Assembly (NCBI GenBank): GCA_937124615.1
Contig: CAKZKR010000063.1
Span: 35,626 to 99,625 of the forward strand
Direction: 5' to 3'
Origin: an uncultured bacterium
GTDB lineage: Bacteria > Hydrogenedentota > Hydrogenedentia > Hydrogenedentales > Hydrogenedentaceae
Length of the DNA: 64,000 bases
The notes under the pieces were generated by a model, which was given only the letters and a program-made list of their open reading frames with translations, searched no databases and was not told the origin of the DNA. Below are positions 8,640-17,926 of the stretch, one piece after another (the stretch's first letter is position 1; every line of letters begins with the position of its first letter). A program made the position numbers and the translations under genes.

Positions 8640-9623
8640 TTATTCCTCAAACAACTCCTTTATGGGTTCCTCTTTAAAACCTTTAATCTTTATTATGGCT
8701 TGTTCTATTAAGGAGTGGTTCAGTTTTCCAGTAGAAGTCGTAAGCGGTAAGGCCTTTGGGACATATTTTAGTGCTTTAGCGAATTTCTGAGGATTATACA
8801 CAAAAACGGTTAAATTGCGAGCCAGCAGATTTTGTGCAACACGGAAACTTCCTCCTTTGTTGGATGGTTGTAAAATACAGCCCATTCTAGCCATAGATGC
8901 AATAAACAGATTCCTTCGGACCGCTTGTGATAATTCCCATTTTGCAGAAGGAATCCACGGGCTAATTATTTGCATTCTACTGTTGTCTATTGCCTGGGTC
9001 CAATTATAGGGTATATTGTAATCCAAAATACCACAGGGAAGGATTACTCGCGTAAAACCTCCACTCTCTATTGCGGTATTATGCCCTATTTTATCAACCC
9101 CGTGTGCACCGCCCGATATGTGATGAGCACCCAACTGTACAATTAATTGAACCAGTTGCTTTGTTATTTCTACACAATCATTGGAAGGTTGCGTTGTTCC
9201 CACAACTGCTATGCCTGCGTTATTCTCGTGATTACAAAATGGGCCTTTTAAAAAAATCAAAGGTGGAGCCTGTTTTTTTAGAGGGAACCACTGACGAAAA
9301 TATTTTTCTGAATTATAAAAGGCAATACTCCAACCCTCTGACAGTACTTTATATAATATCTTTTCTGCGTTATAAATATCCTTATCATTAATTTCAGGGA
9401 TTTGGTGTAGAAAAAGATGTGTAAGGGAATTATATTTATAATTTATTTCAAATTTATTTATAATACTTTTTCTTTTTTTGTATATATCAAGAATTTCTTC
9501 TTCTTCCAGCGAGAGTAAAGAGTAAACAATTTTCCATGATTGATTTGTTTTTTTTAGAATAGTTAAACAAATTGTGGTAATGACTTCTGCGACCTTAGGT
9601 GAGGAAAAAGAACTATATATCAT
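8640..9623 (-). CDS. DprA/Smf-like DNA-processing protein, divergent
   Basis: Rossmann-fold protein of the DprA family, which loads RecA on incoming single-stranded DNA in transformation; DprA-like proteins also occur in other roles. Family features: the PPLIFLKGPF segment (120-129), beta-strand GIAVVGTTQPS (137-147), SGGAHGVD (170-177) with following GH, and LPCGILDYNIPYNW. The family usually has G-x-R-x-x-S in the first glycine loop; here it reads GTTQPS, so the DNA-contacting Arg is replaced by Thr. The N-terminal ~90 residues are helical and not recognised, and the usual C-terminal winged helix is reduced. A 327-residue divergent member; a competence role is uncertain. Confidence 0.75.
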   Translation of the reverse strand: MIYSSFSSPKVAEVITTICLTILKKTNQSWKIVYSLLSLEEEEILDIYKKRKSIINKFEINYKYNSLTHLFLHQIPEINDKDIYNAEKILYKVLSEGWSIAFYNSEKYFRQWFPLKKQAPPLIFLKGPFCNHENNAGIAVVGTTQPSNDCVEITKQLVQLIVQLGAHHISGGAHGVDKIGHNTAIESGGFTRVILPCGILDYNIPYNWTQAIDNSRMQIISPWIPSAKWELSQAVRRNLFIASMARMGCILQPSNKGGSFRVAQNLLARNLTVFVYNPQKFAKALKYVPKALPLTTSTGKLNHSLIEQAIIKIKGFKEEPIKELFEE

Positions 9624-9651
9624 AAAAAAGGATTTTTAGTAAAAATAATTG

Positions 9652-9680
9652 TTGACAATGATGTTAATAAATTATATAAT
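9652..9680 (+). promoter_or_regulatory. Consensus sigma70 promoter for anmK
   Basis: TTGACA (9652-9657) and TATAAT (9675-9680), both perfect consensus hexamers, are 17 bp apart. The expected transcript start (~9687) leaves a leader of about 48 nt before anmK. The sequence also lies in the divergent region upstream of the DprA-like gene. Confidence 0.85.
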
Positions 9681-9734
9681 AAATAAATATATAAAAAAGC
9701 AATTATAGTTATTTATATATAAGGTACAGTATGT

Positions 9735-10895
9735 ATGTTTGATTTGCAATCACTTCAACAAAAAATTCCCCGTTATATTATTGGTTTGTCTTCAGGGACA
9801 TCTTGTGATGGTATTGACGCGGTATTGGTTCGTCTTAAAGGTTCAGGTCCTGAGATGGCCATGCGGTTACTTGCCTCCAATACCTTTCCTTACGATGAAG
9901 ACTTTCGTTTGGCGTTATTATCCGAACATAAGACCGACCGAGAAATATGCCAGTTAAATTTTCAATTAGGTGAATTATTGGCACGAGCTGCATTAGAGAT
10001 GATAAAAATAGCCAAAGAGCAAAATATAGAAGTTGATTTAATTGCTTCTCATGGACATACAATAGTTCATCTTCCTCCTCCTACATTTTCGAAAACGGGT
10101 ATTTTACAAATTGGCGAATCTGCGGTGATAGCCGAACGAACAGGCTTACCTGTCGTCTCTGATTTTAGAGCCCGTGATATGTCTGCAGGGGGACAGGGGG
10201 CTCCTTTGATGCCTTATGCAGATTGGATCCTTTTCCGGCGGTCGAATCGCACCATTCTTTGTATAAATATCGGGGGTATATCTAATATGGCTGTGATAAC
10301 CCCGGATTTTGAAAAAATATTTGCTTTTGACACAGGCCCCGGGAACATGGCGATTGATGCAACGGTTCGACTTCTTACTCGGGGTGCGGAAAATATGGAC
10401 CGTGATGGTCGCATGGCAAGGCATGGTAAAGTAATAGATGAATTTCTGGAATATCTGATGGACCATCCATTTTTTGTAAAAGTTCCTCCCAAAACAGCCA
10501 GCAGGGAAGATTTTGGAGAAGAAAATTATTTAAGAGATGCATTAGCAAGTCGTAAAGACTATTCTACTGAGGACCTTGTGGCTACTGTAACAACCATGGT
10601 GGTTCGGACTATCGTTGATGCCTATGAGAGATTTGTGAAACCTCAATATACGGTTGACCATATTATTATTGGTGGCGGTGGAGCAAAGAACAGAACCATA
10701 CAGAAATGGCTATCAAAAAGTCTGGCTCCTATTCCCGTTTTTACAAGTGACCAATATGGAATTCCCAATTCCTCTCGTGAAGCACTTTCATTTGCTATCC
10801 TTGGTAATGAGACTATTTGTGGAACACCTGCGAATATCCCGCAAGTAACGGGAGCCTCACATCCTGTTGTTTTAGGAAAAATTACCCCACCATAA
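9735..10895 (+). CDS. anmK: Anhydro-N-acetylmuramic acid kinase
   Basis: Phosphorylates 1,6-anhydro-N-acetylmuramic acid while opening the anhydro ring, giving MurNAc-6-phosphate in peptidoglycan recycling. The ATP-binding motif GLSSGTSCDGID is at residues 17-28, DFRARDMSAGGQGAPLMP follows in the middle, then INIGGISN and FDTGPGN, and near the C-terminus GGGGAKN. The 386-residue length matches the family. It is expressed from its own strong promoter. No murQ or nagZ is adjacent. Confidence 0.95.
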   Translation: MFDLQSLQQKIPRYIIGLSSGTSCDGIDAVLVRLKGSGPEMAMRLLASNTFPYDEDFRLALLSEHKTDREICQLNFQLGELLARAALEMIKIAKEQNIEVDLIASHGHTIVHLPPPTFSKTGILQIGESAVIAERTGLPVVSDFRARDMSAGGQGAPLMPYADWILFRRSNRTILCINIGGISNMAVITPDFEKIFAFDTGPGNMAIDATVRLLTRGAENMDRDGRMARHGKVIDEFLEYLMDHPFFVKVPPKTASREDFGEENYLRDALASRKDYSTEDLVATVTTMVVRTIVDAYERFVKPQYTVDHIIIGGGGAKNRTIQKWLSKSLAPIPVFTSDQYGIPNSSREALSFAILGNETICGTPANIPQVTGASHPVVLGKITPP

Positions 10896-11054
10896 ACAAG
10901 TGATTCACATAAGACTGTTAGATTGTTCAGGGCCATCAAAAGTATTATTGTTTTTTGAGGTAGATTTTTCGCCCCCATGTTCAAGATAATCGAAAACTAA
11001 AAAGGTAGACGATTAGTCTTAATTACATGAATATTTTATATTGAGATAATAAAA

Positions 11055-12548
11055 ATGAGATTAAAAGTTAAAGTCAAAAAAATATTTTTCCTCTTTCTAT
11101 TGTTCTGTGTCTCCTTTCGGTCTTACGGAATTGGTGTTCGGGCACATATAGAATTAGGGTTGGAGGCTATTCAGAAATATATTTTAGATTGGGAAAAACA
11201 ATATCCTGCATTAGCCGAACTATTCAAAGATAAAGAAGTCTATCCTTCTTTTTATGCGGGTTGTGCCTTTCCCGATTGGGGCTATGGAGAAATAAATCCC
11301 GATTCGGCAGAAGCCTCTCACTGGAATCCTTTTGTGAGTGCGTATGTTGAAACACTGCGGAAGAAAATCCCGACATTAGCCCCGGACCAAGCGAGGAAAG
11401 AATTAGCCTTTTTTCTGGGGGTCATTGTTCATAATATTTCTGATATTCCTTGGCATTTTGATGAACCTGAGCACCGTTCCTTCCTAACTTCTGCCCGTGA
11501 AGAAGGGGGCTCTTCCCATGGAGAAGCAGAATTTTCAACGGATGTTTTCCTTTTTACGGAGAAGGAAGTGAATCCTCCTATTCCATTACAACTATTCTGG
11601 CCTGAGGAAACAATATTAACATGTTTCCAGAAAATAAATATGCAGGTAACATTAGAACAACTTAGAGCCGGTTGCACAAGAGAACAAGGGTATCTTGCAT
11701 CCGGTCCTCTTGTGGCGATGACCCAGTTTACTATAATGAAACAGAAGCATAATTGGGTTTATCAACATTACAGGGATTATTACTATGGAGGTCTTGGTCA
11801 TAATGCCTCTGCGGTTAGTGCATTTATGAAATACTATTTTGCGAAAATTGTAGGCGATTATTTCATCCAGAACAGTTTAGAATATTCTCCCTATGTGCGA
11901 AGAAACAACGACTTTATTCCTATTTGTAATATTTATGATACTACCATTATTGAAGCAAAACCTGAAAACAATACAGGGAGAGAACCCTATCTTACACTTG
12001 GAAAAGAACAGAATAAAGAACGAAAAATCTTAATTCGTTTTGATATGCCAAAAGGGTGGAAAAAGGAAGACTTGAAAGAAGCCTTTGTCTGGTTGTATTT
12101 ATCCGAAATAAGACGGATTGGCTCAGAGCCCATTCGTATAAAGGTTCAGCAGATAAACAGTAATTGGGAAGAGGGAGAAGGACTTTCTGATGAGTTTAAT
12201 GGTACAGATGGCGTATTTTCTGAAACAACAAATTGGAATTCATCAATTAATGTTATTGACAATCCTCTCAATATTCGTGAAATCCCATTCAGGACAGGAT
12301 GGATACACATAAACATATCCGATTTTGTTTTACAATGGCTTGACAACCCATTATCAAACTATGGGTTATCTCTATCGTTATACAAACCCAATGATAATGA
12401 TGTAAATTTAAAATTCTATTCATCCGATGCTTTTCGAGAAGATAATAGTCCCTATTCAGGTGGTAAAAGAGTTGCTTATCGTCCTATGGTAATAATTCAA
12501 AAAGTTCAATCACTAAGATATTATTTGTTTAATAGCGGGGAAAAGTAA
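11055..12548 (+). CDS. Secreted zinc-dependent phospholipase C-like protein with C-terminal DNRLRE-type domain
   Basis: Signal peptide at about residues 1-25 (hydrophobic core FFLFLLFCVSF). Residues ~28-290 resemble the zinc-dependent phospholipase C / GPI-phospholipase D fold: an early RAHIELG segment, YAGCAFPDWGYG, then VIVHNISDIPWHFDEP with metal-type His and Asp. Residues ~310-495 resemble the DNRLRE beta-sandwich found in bacterial surface proteins (ILIRFDMP ... AFVWLYL ... GWIHINISDFVLQWL ... YRPMVII). The role is inferred: an exported lipid or phosphoester hydrolase carried by a binding module. It stands alone, with 159 nt upstream. Confidence 0.7.
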   Translation: MRLKVKVKKIFFLFLLFCVSFRSYGIGVRAHIELGLEAIQKYILDWEKQYPALAELFKDKEVYPSFYAGCAFPDWGYGEINPDSAEASHWNPFVSAYVETLRKKIPTLAPDQARKELAFFLGVIVHNISDIPWHFDEPEHRSFLTSAREEGGSSHGEAEFSTDVFLFTEKEVNPPIPLQLFWPEETILTCFQKINMQVTLEQLRAGCTREQGYLASGPLVAMTQFTIMKQKHNWVYQHYRDYYYGGLGHNASAVSAFMKYYFAKIVGDYFIQNSLEYSPYVRRNNDFIPICNIYDTTIIEAKPENNTGREPYLTLGKEQNKERKILIRFDMPKGWKKEDLKEAFVWLYLSEIRRIGSEPIRIKVQQINSNWEEGEGLSDEFNGTDGVFSETTNWNSSINVIDNPLNIREIPFRTGWIHINISDFVLQWLDNPLSNYGLSLSLYKPNDNDVNLKFYSSDAFREDNSPYSGGKRVAYRPMVIIQKVQSLRYYLFNSGEK

Positions 12549-12704
12549 TCAATAATTTTATATTTTAACCTTTTGATAAAATATATGAGGATATCTTTTG
12601 TATGAAACATAAAATAAAAGGGGGTTGTCTAAAAAAAGTAATAAAGACCTCGTTTAATTTTATATTTTAGGAAAAGAGAAAAATTTCCTGAAAGGCTTTT
12701 TAAG

Positions 12705-13667
12705 GTGTTTAGAGCATATTTATCGCGGGTTTTTGATGGAGTTCACCCCCGAGTTTTATTACAAAGTTTTTTTACGGCCCTTTTTATTTTGTTAACAGTT
12801 CAGTTATTTACAATTGGTGTATTAAGCGAACGCTTACCAATAGAAGTATCACGGCCTTATTATCAGGAAATAAAAACTTTTTCTTTCGAGCCAAGGGAGA
12901 AATTCATAATTGACAATGTAGATGGTGCGGTTAATATTACTCCGGCCATAAATTCTAAAATTATAGTCAATGCGGATGCACGTGGTTATCCTCGTCGATA
13001 TAAGGACAGAGAAAAAGTAAATAGATTTTCAAAAAATCTTTTTCAAATTATAGAAAGTGACCGTAGTATATCTCTGGAAACAGAGCCTCGTCCCCGTCCA
13101 GAAGGGGTAGAATTTCGTGTAGATTATCAAATAACAGTTCCAGCAGGAATTCATTTAGAGGTAAATGTTACAGGTAGAGGTAGTGTCTATATTACAGCAG
13201 GAGCAGAGAACGTTTCCGTCCATGCCAATCAAGGAGACATAACTATTATTCAGCCCAAAGGAAATGTATTTGCACAAACGATTTTGGGACGGATAGATGT
13301 AAAAGAAATTAAAACATCCGCAGATGTACAAACGATTAATGGCTCTATATATACAACTGTAAGTGAAGGAAAAATCAGAGCCAATTCTGTAAATGGAAAT
13401 ATTCAAACAACACTTTTAAGTGAGAATATTGAAATTTGTGATTTAAGTGTTACAAATGGTAACATAACATTAGTAATGCCTGAGCTTTTTTCTTCAAAAA
13501 TTCAGGCACGAACTCATAGGGGTTATATAACCTCTGAATTTGCATTAGGAGAAATTGTTGCCGGCACACAGGTGCGTCAGATAGAAAAACAGATAGGTAA
13601 AGGGGTTGCAGACTTGAAATTATCGTCTATGAATGGCAAAATATTAATATCGCGGTTAATACTGTAG
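12705..13667 (+). CDS. Membrane-anchored DUF4097-like beta-helix protein
   Basis: GTG start with AAAGG upstream. One N-terminal membrane segment (about residues 18-40), then an extracytoplasmic region in which short beta repeats recur (VNVTGRGSVYITAG, VSVHANQGDITII, VFAQTILGRIDVKEI, VQTINGSIYTT, IRANSVNGNIQTTL, LSVTNGNITLVMP). This is the DUF4097-type right-handed beta-helix pattern, often found next to stress sigma or anti-sigma genes. It lies 53 nt before an ECF sigma gene and probably starts this operon. Its precise function is unknown; sensing or stabilising the envelope is inferred. Confidence 0.7.
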   Translation: MFRAYLSRVFDGVHPRVLLQSFFTALFILLTVQLFTIGVLSERLPIEVSRPYYQEIKTFSFEPREKFIIDNVDGAVNITPAINSKIIVNADARGYPRRYKDREKVNRFSKNLFQIIESDRSISLETEPRPRPEGVEFRVDYQITVPAGIHLEVNVTGRGSVYITAGAENVSVHANQGDITIIQPKGNVFAQTILGRIDVKEIKTSADVQTINGSIYTTVSEGKIRANSVNGNIQTTLLSENIEICDLSVTNGNITLVMPELFSSKIQARTHRGYITSEFALGEIVAGTQVRQIEKQIGKGVADLKLSSMNGKILISRLIL

Positions 13668-13720
13668 AAACCGAAGTAAGGATAAAACAGTCAAACATAC
13701 AGCGAACAGAGGAAAAAAGA

Positions 13721-14353
13721 ATGTTTAAATGGTTAAGTTCCTCTTCGCAAACAAGCGGAGCGATAGTGGCGTGTCCTGGTGTTGCGGAGAAAGTATCGAA
13801 AGAATCTTCCGAATTGGAACTGGTTCGGAAAAGTCAGAAAGGAGACACAGAGGCCTTTGCAGAATTGGTACGAAAATATCAGCAAATTGTTTTTAATATT
13901 TCGTATCGGTTTATGCGAGACACAAACCTTGCAGAAGATATGGCTCAAGAATCATTCCTGAAAGCATTCAAACACATTAAAGGTTTCCGGGGCGACTGTG
14001 CTTTTTCGACATGGTTATACCGGGTAACATGTAGTGTTTGCTTAACAGAATTAAATAAGAGAAAAAAAAGAGCAGAGGTGGAGTTACAACCGAATACACC
14101 TACAGGTAGTGTAGAAGCAAAGGTAAGTGAATATGAAATTGCAGAAAAAGTCCGAAAATGCGTTACTTATTTATCAGACCGTTATGCTACTGTTTTAACT
14201 CTTTATTACTTAAACGGTATTTCATATGAAGAAATTGCTGAAATTATGGATGTCCCCGTAGGAACTCTGAAAACATGGATGTTCCGTGCCCGTAAACAAT
14301 TACGGAAAATAGTAGAAAAGGAGATTTTCCCCAATGGTAGAGATTCCTCGTGA
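13721..14353 (+). CDS. ECF-type RNA polymerase sigma factor
   Basis: Group 4 sigma factor of 210 residues. Region 2 (about 38-105) shows DTEAFAELVRKYQQIVFNISYRF, LAEDMAQESFLKAF and GDCAFSTWLYRVTCSV; region 4 (about 143-200) shows VLTLYYLNGISYEEIAEIM and VPVGTLKTWMFRARKQLRK. A ~35-residue N-terminal extension precedes region 2. The stop overlaps the next gene by 20 nt, so the two are likely translated together. It likely controls its own operon of envelope proteins and ABC transporters; the target promoter is not identified. Confidence 0.95.
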   Translation: MFKWLSSSSQTSGAIVACPGVAEKVSKESSELELVRKSQKGDTEAFAELVRKYQQIVFNISYRFMRDTNLAEDMAQESFLKAFKHIKGFRGDCAFSTWLYRVTCSVCLTELNKRKKRAEVELQPNTPTGSVEAKVSEYEIAEKVRKCVTYLSDRYATVLTLYYLNGISYEEIAEIMDVPVGTLKTWMFRARKQLRKIVEKEIFPNGRDSS

Positions 14354-14747
14354 AGATGAATTGGATGCTTTTATTGAGTCGGTTTTGAAAGATGAGAAAC
14401 TTTTACCGACGCCGGTAACTTTGCATTCCAATGTAATTAAAAGATTGAAATTACATGAATTAAGAGATAAAGAACAAATCCGTTTCCGTTATCTGATGAC
14501 AGGGTTTCTTATCACTGTTTTGACCATTGTGTTAGGTGTTATTTTTTCCATATCATTCTATAAATGGTCTGTTATGTTCTGGTATGGGTCTGATGCAGGT
14601 TGGGGATATTGGGATTATTGCCGAACTTCCTTTCAAACTTATTGGACAAAATATCAAGGCACTTACTCGTTCTTATTGACTTTAGGGGTGGCTGTAAGTA
14701 CCCTTGTTATATTGTTGACCCCTTGGGCAAGATCCCATAAAATGTAA
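14334..14747 (+). CDS. Putative membrane anti-sigma factor
   Basis: A 137-residue protein overlapping the sigma gene by 20 nt. The N-terminal ~45 residues are charged and helical (EDELDAFIESVLKDEK), then come two membrane segments (about 47-70 and 109-130). No HxxxCxxC zinc motif is visible. Position after an ECF sigma gene and a cytosolic N-terminus plus membrane helices suggest an anti-sigma factor, but no family was recognised by sequence. Confidence 0.55.
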   Translation: MVEIPREDELDAFIESVLKDEKLLPTPVTLHSNVIKRLKLHELRDKEQIRFRYLMTGFLITVLTIVLGVIFSISFYKWSVMFWYGSDAGWGYWDYCRTSFQTYWTKYQGTYSFLLTLGVAVSTLVILLTPWARSHKM

Positions 14748-14893
14748 ATAAATCCATTGAAGAGAGGACAATCTTGGACCGAAGTTTTTATATTTTTTGC
14801 AAAGAAATTGTGTCTTGTTTTATCTTTATGTAATTATCCATCGTTATAATATGAAACAACACTTGTATTAAATATAAAAGAAGAGACCTGTCT

Positions 14894-17800
14894 ATGAGTA
14901 AAAGAATATTTATTTCCCGCGGAATGGTTCAAGCAATATTTGTATTAGTCCTTCTCATAGCTATCGGGATAGTGATAGCGTTCTTATTCGCTCCACAAAA
15001 ACCAGAGGCCCCCCCAAGGTCCAATATTTCATATCAAAACCAGCTACCCACACAACAAGAAAAAAAGCCTGCGAAACAATATGATGAGATTCTTCCTGAT
15101 GTGCCCCCCCCTCAAACGAAAGTCCCACCAACAGATTCTTCTATACAGCCTCCTGCTTCTCCCCTGACAGATTCTGAGGTCTCATCCGAAGATGAAACAA
15201 AATCATTTACTGTTTTAGTAAAGGTTTTAGATGGTCAAAACAAGCAACCTTTATCAGGGGCGAAAGTTCTCCTATCAGCAGTAACTACGCGGAGATACAG
15301 TTCTTCGTTGAGAGGTTTTTCAGTAGTATCCGGGCAAACCACAGTGGAAATGTACCAAATACGGGGTCCTTATAGTACAAGTAAAGAAGGAACAACAGAG
15401 GTTGTTGTTTATGATAAAGATATAGAAAGATTTAAAGGAAGAGAAAATATTCGTATTATTGCAAAGTATGGAAATTATACCCAGGCAGAAGAAGTTTTGC
15501 CGGAACTTCAAGAAGATAGCACGAATGAAATGACCATTACTTTATATAAAGGGGGTTCTGTTGAGGGGAAGGTTATTGAGGAAGGTAGTGGTAAAGGTGC
15601 AAGTGGAGTAAAGATTATCATTGATGAAGGATTAAATCCATTTAAAGAACAGGGGAAAAGTACACCTGCAATATCTACTGTAAGCGATGAAGAAGGTAAT
15701 TTCAAAATGGAAGGGCTTATACCGGGAACTTATGGTTTATATATTTCAATAGAAGGGACACCCTATTTACCTAATCGAAAAGAGTTCCCCTACAAAAAAG
15801 TTACGATAAATTCTCCTCAGGATGAGCAAAAGGGGATTACCTTTAAGGTTTTGCCTGCGGGAATGATTTGGGGATATGTGATGAACATATCGGGAGAACC
15901 TGTTTCAGGTGCGGAAATATTATTAACTACATCGCAAAGCATTTTCTCGCAGGCTGTAAATGCACTCCTTACTCAGGAGACGCCCAAATCAACATCTTCG
16001 GATGCTAATGGTTATTATGAAATGGGTGGTGTCCCGTTAAATCAAGAGTGGCGGTTGTATGTTACAGGTAGTGGAGGATACACACCTCAATTGAGTGATG
16101 TATTTGCCTTAACTCCTTCCTACCGGGTTGTCCGTGTAGACATAAATCTTTTTGATGGGGCCTCGGTTTCAGGATTTGTTCGAGATACTGCCGGTAATCC
16201 TGTAGAAAGAGCCGAGGTTATCTGCATGCCAGAATACAGTGCCATATTTTCTCCGCTCGACCAACCTACCACATTTAAAAATGTTAACACACAAGGAGAT
16301 GGGTCTTATTTTATTTCGGGTCTTCCACAAGGAAATTACCAGATTTTAGCATGGAAGGCTGGCTATAAAGTTCCTATGTCCGGATATAAATTTGCCAGCG
16401 ATGGATACACAAAAGTAAGTGGTATCAATATTACACTGGAACCCGTTGAAGCAGGAGAATTTTCGGTATTTGGAAAAGTAACCAATCCTCAGGGACAGCC
16501 GTTAAGCGGTGCGGATGTCCGTTTAGAGGGGATTACTACGGCGGGTTTCCATTCAGAAGAACATTCAACAACGACCGATAGTGCAGGAATGTACAAGATA
16601 GAAGGTGTGAATATTGGATATTATGAATTACGCGTTTCCTATCCAGGTTATGTAACCCGGACATTGTATAGCGTTCGTTTCAATCAGCCTACGGATGTAG
16701 TATTGCAAACCTTTGGTGTTATTCGGGGGCAAGTTCTGGTTAAAGAGACCAATTCTCCATTGGAAACTCCCTTTACAATTGAGGCAAAGCCCATGCCATA
16801 TAGTACAGATGATATGGGGGATATTGCCTTTGCACAATATGCAACTGAAACGGCTGAATCATCCTTCACACATCCGGAAGGGAGATTCGAAATGCAATTG
16901 GGTCCAGGGGCCTTTGAACTTACTGCGAGTGCCGATGAATATGTTGAAGGCAAGACGCAGGCCTTAGTTCGAGAAGGAGAAACGGTAGAGGTAAAGGTAT
17001 ATGTTTCCAAACAAGGGGCTATTGTTGCGGGTAAGGTAAATATTCGCGGAGGTGGGAATCCACAAGGCACAAGGGTCTTATTAATTCAAGCCGAATCAGA
17101 AACAGAAGCCATGAGCAAAGCACTTTTTGCTGATGATGTGTCCGGTGGAAAAATGCAAATTGTAGGTGAAGATGGTACCTTCCGCTTTGAATCCGTGGCG
17201 GAAGGTAATTATGTGGTTATCGCACAACATGAGGGCTATGCAATGAGTAATAGTGGTTTATTAACTTTGAGTGCAGGCCAACGCCTGGAAAATGTTTCCA
17301 TAACTTTAAGTTCTGGAGGGGGTTTGGAAGGGCATGTGTATATTGATGGACAGCTGGCTCCCAATGCCCTTGTGATTATTTTGGGTCCGGGTGGGACCAA
17401 AACAACAAATACAGATGCCAATGGCTATTATTACTTTGACGGTTTATCGGGAGGGATATATCAACTTGTTGCTTCCCCGGTAGGTTCCGCAGATGTAGAT
17501 GATATTAATATGAGTGGTTTGTTTGAGACACGAGGGGTTCCTGTCGAGGTAAAGGAAGGACAGACAACCCGTTTTGATTTTGGTAAAATGGGTGGAATAA
17601 AAATTGAGGGAAGGTGTAATCCATCACCTCCGATTGGAGGGATTGCATTATTAAGACCTCCTACAGGTCGCCCTTTTGCCTTCGGCCAGGTTGTTAATAT
17701 GGATGAACTTGTTGGAAGTATGAGTGCTATGGTTAATCCCCTGGGCGGAGGTTTCATTTTTGAAGATGTCCCGAGTGGAGAATGGCAACTAGATATTTAT

Positions 17801-17902
17801 TATGTTCAGTTTGGTCGTGGTGTTCGGTATGTCTATAGTGCCGTCATTGAAGTAAAAGGTGACGAGCCTGTTATGAATATTAATTGTATGGTTCGATTAT
17901 AA
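14894..17902 (+). CDS. Large membrane-anchored carboxypeptidase-regulatory-like repeat protein
   Basis: 1002 residues: signal anchor (about 11-33), a Pro/Gln-rich linker (~35-100), then about eight or nine beta-sandwich modules of the carboxypeptidase D regulatory type. Each module has a G-x-V start, a P-x-SGA-x-V turn and a D-x-G-x-Y/F-x-I-x-G-x-x-x-G-x-Y close; examples begin near residues 105, 220, 325, 425, 525, 612, 710 and 810. It has no catalytic domain. Such proteins are usually extracytoplasmic structural or binding proteins. It lies between a sigma/anti-sigma pair and two ABC transporters on the same strand, 146 nt after the anti-sigma gene. Confidence 0.75.
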   Translation: MSKRIFISRGMVQAIFVLVLLIAIGIVIAFLFAPQKPEAPPRSNISYQNQLPTQQEKKPAKQYDEILPDVPPPQTKVPPTDSSIQPPASPLTDSEVSSEDETKSFTVLVKVLDGQNKQPLSGAKVLLSAVTTRRYSSSLRGFSVVSGQTTVEMYQIRGPYSTSKEGTTEVVVYDKDIERFKGRENIRIIAKYGNYTQAEEVLPELQEDSTNEMTITLYKGGSVEGKVIEEGSGKGASGVKIIIDEGLNPFKEQGKSTPAISTVSDEEGNFKMEGLIPGTYGLYISIEGTPYLPNRKEFPYKKVTINSPQDEQKGITFKVLPAGMIWGYVMNISGEPVSGAEILLTTSQSIFSQAVNALLTQETPKSTSSDANGYYEMGGVPLNQEWRLYVTGSGGYTPQLSDVFALTPSYRVVRVDINLFDGASVSGFVRDTAGNPVERAEVICMPEYSAIFSPLDQPTTFKNVNTQGDGSYFISGLPQGNYQILAWKAGYKVPMSGYKFASDGYTKVSGINITLEPVEAGEFSVFGKVTNPQGQPLSGADVRLEGITTAGFHSEEHSTTTDSAGMYKIEGVNIGYYELRVSYPGYVTRTLYSVRFNQPTDVVLQTFGVIRGQVLVKETNSPLETPFTIEAKPMPYSTDDMGDIAFAQYATETAESSFTHPEGRFEMQLGPGAFELTASADEYVEGKTQALVREGETVEVKVYVSKQGAIVAGKVNIRGGGNPQGTRVLLIQAESETEAMSKALFADDVSGGKMQIVGEDGTFRFESVAEGNYVVIAQHEGYAMSNSGLLTLSAGQRLENVSITLSSGGGLEGHVYIDGQLAPNALVIILGPGGTKTTNTDANGYYYFDGLSGGIYQLVASPVGSADVDDINMSGLFETRGVPVEVKEGQTTRFDFGKMGGIKIEGRCNPSPPIGGIALLRPPTGRPFAFGQVVNMDELVGSMSAMVNPLGGGFIFEDVPSGEWQLDIYYVQFGRGVRYVYSAVIEVKGDEPVMNINCMVRL

Positions 17903-17926
17903 TGAAAAAAAATAAGGGATAGGACA

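Noticed and set aside
12602..12670. Tiny open frame (22 codons) upstream of the DUF4097-like gene
   Set aside because: No ribosome site or conservation visible; likely chance.
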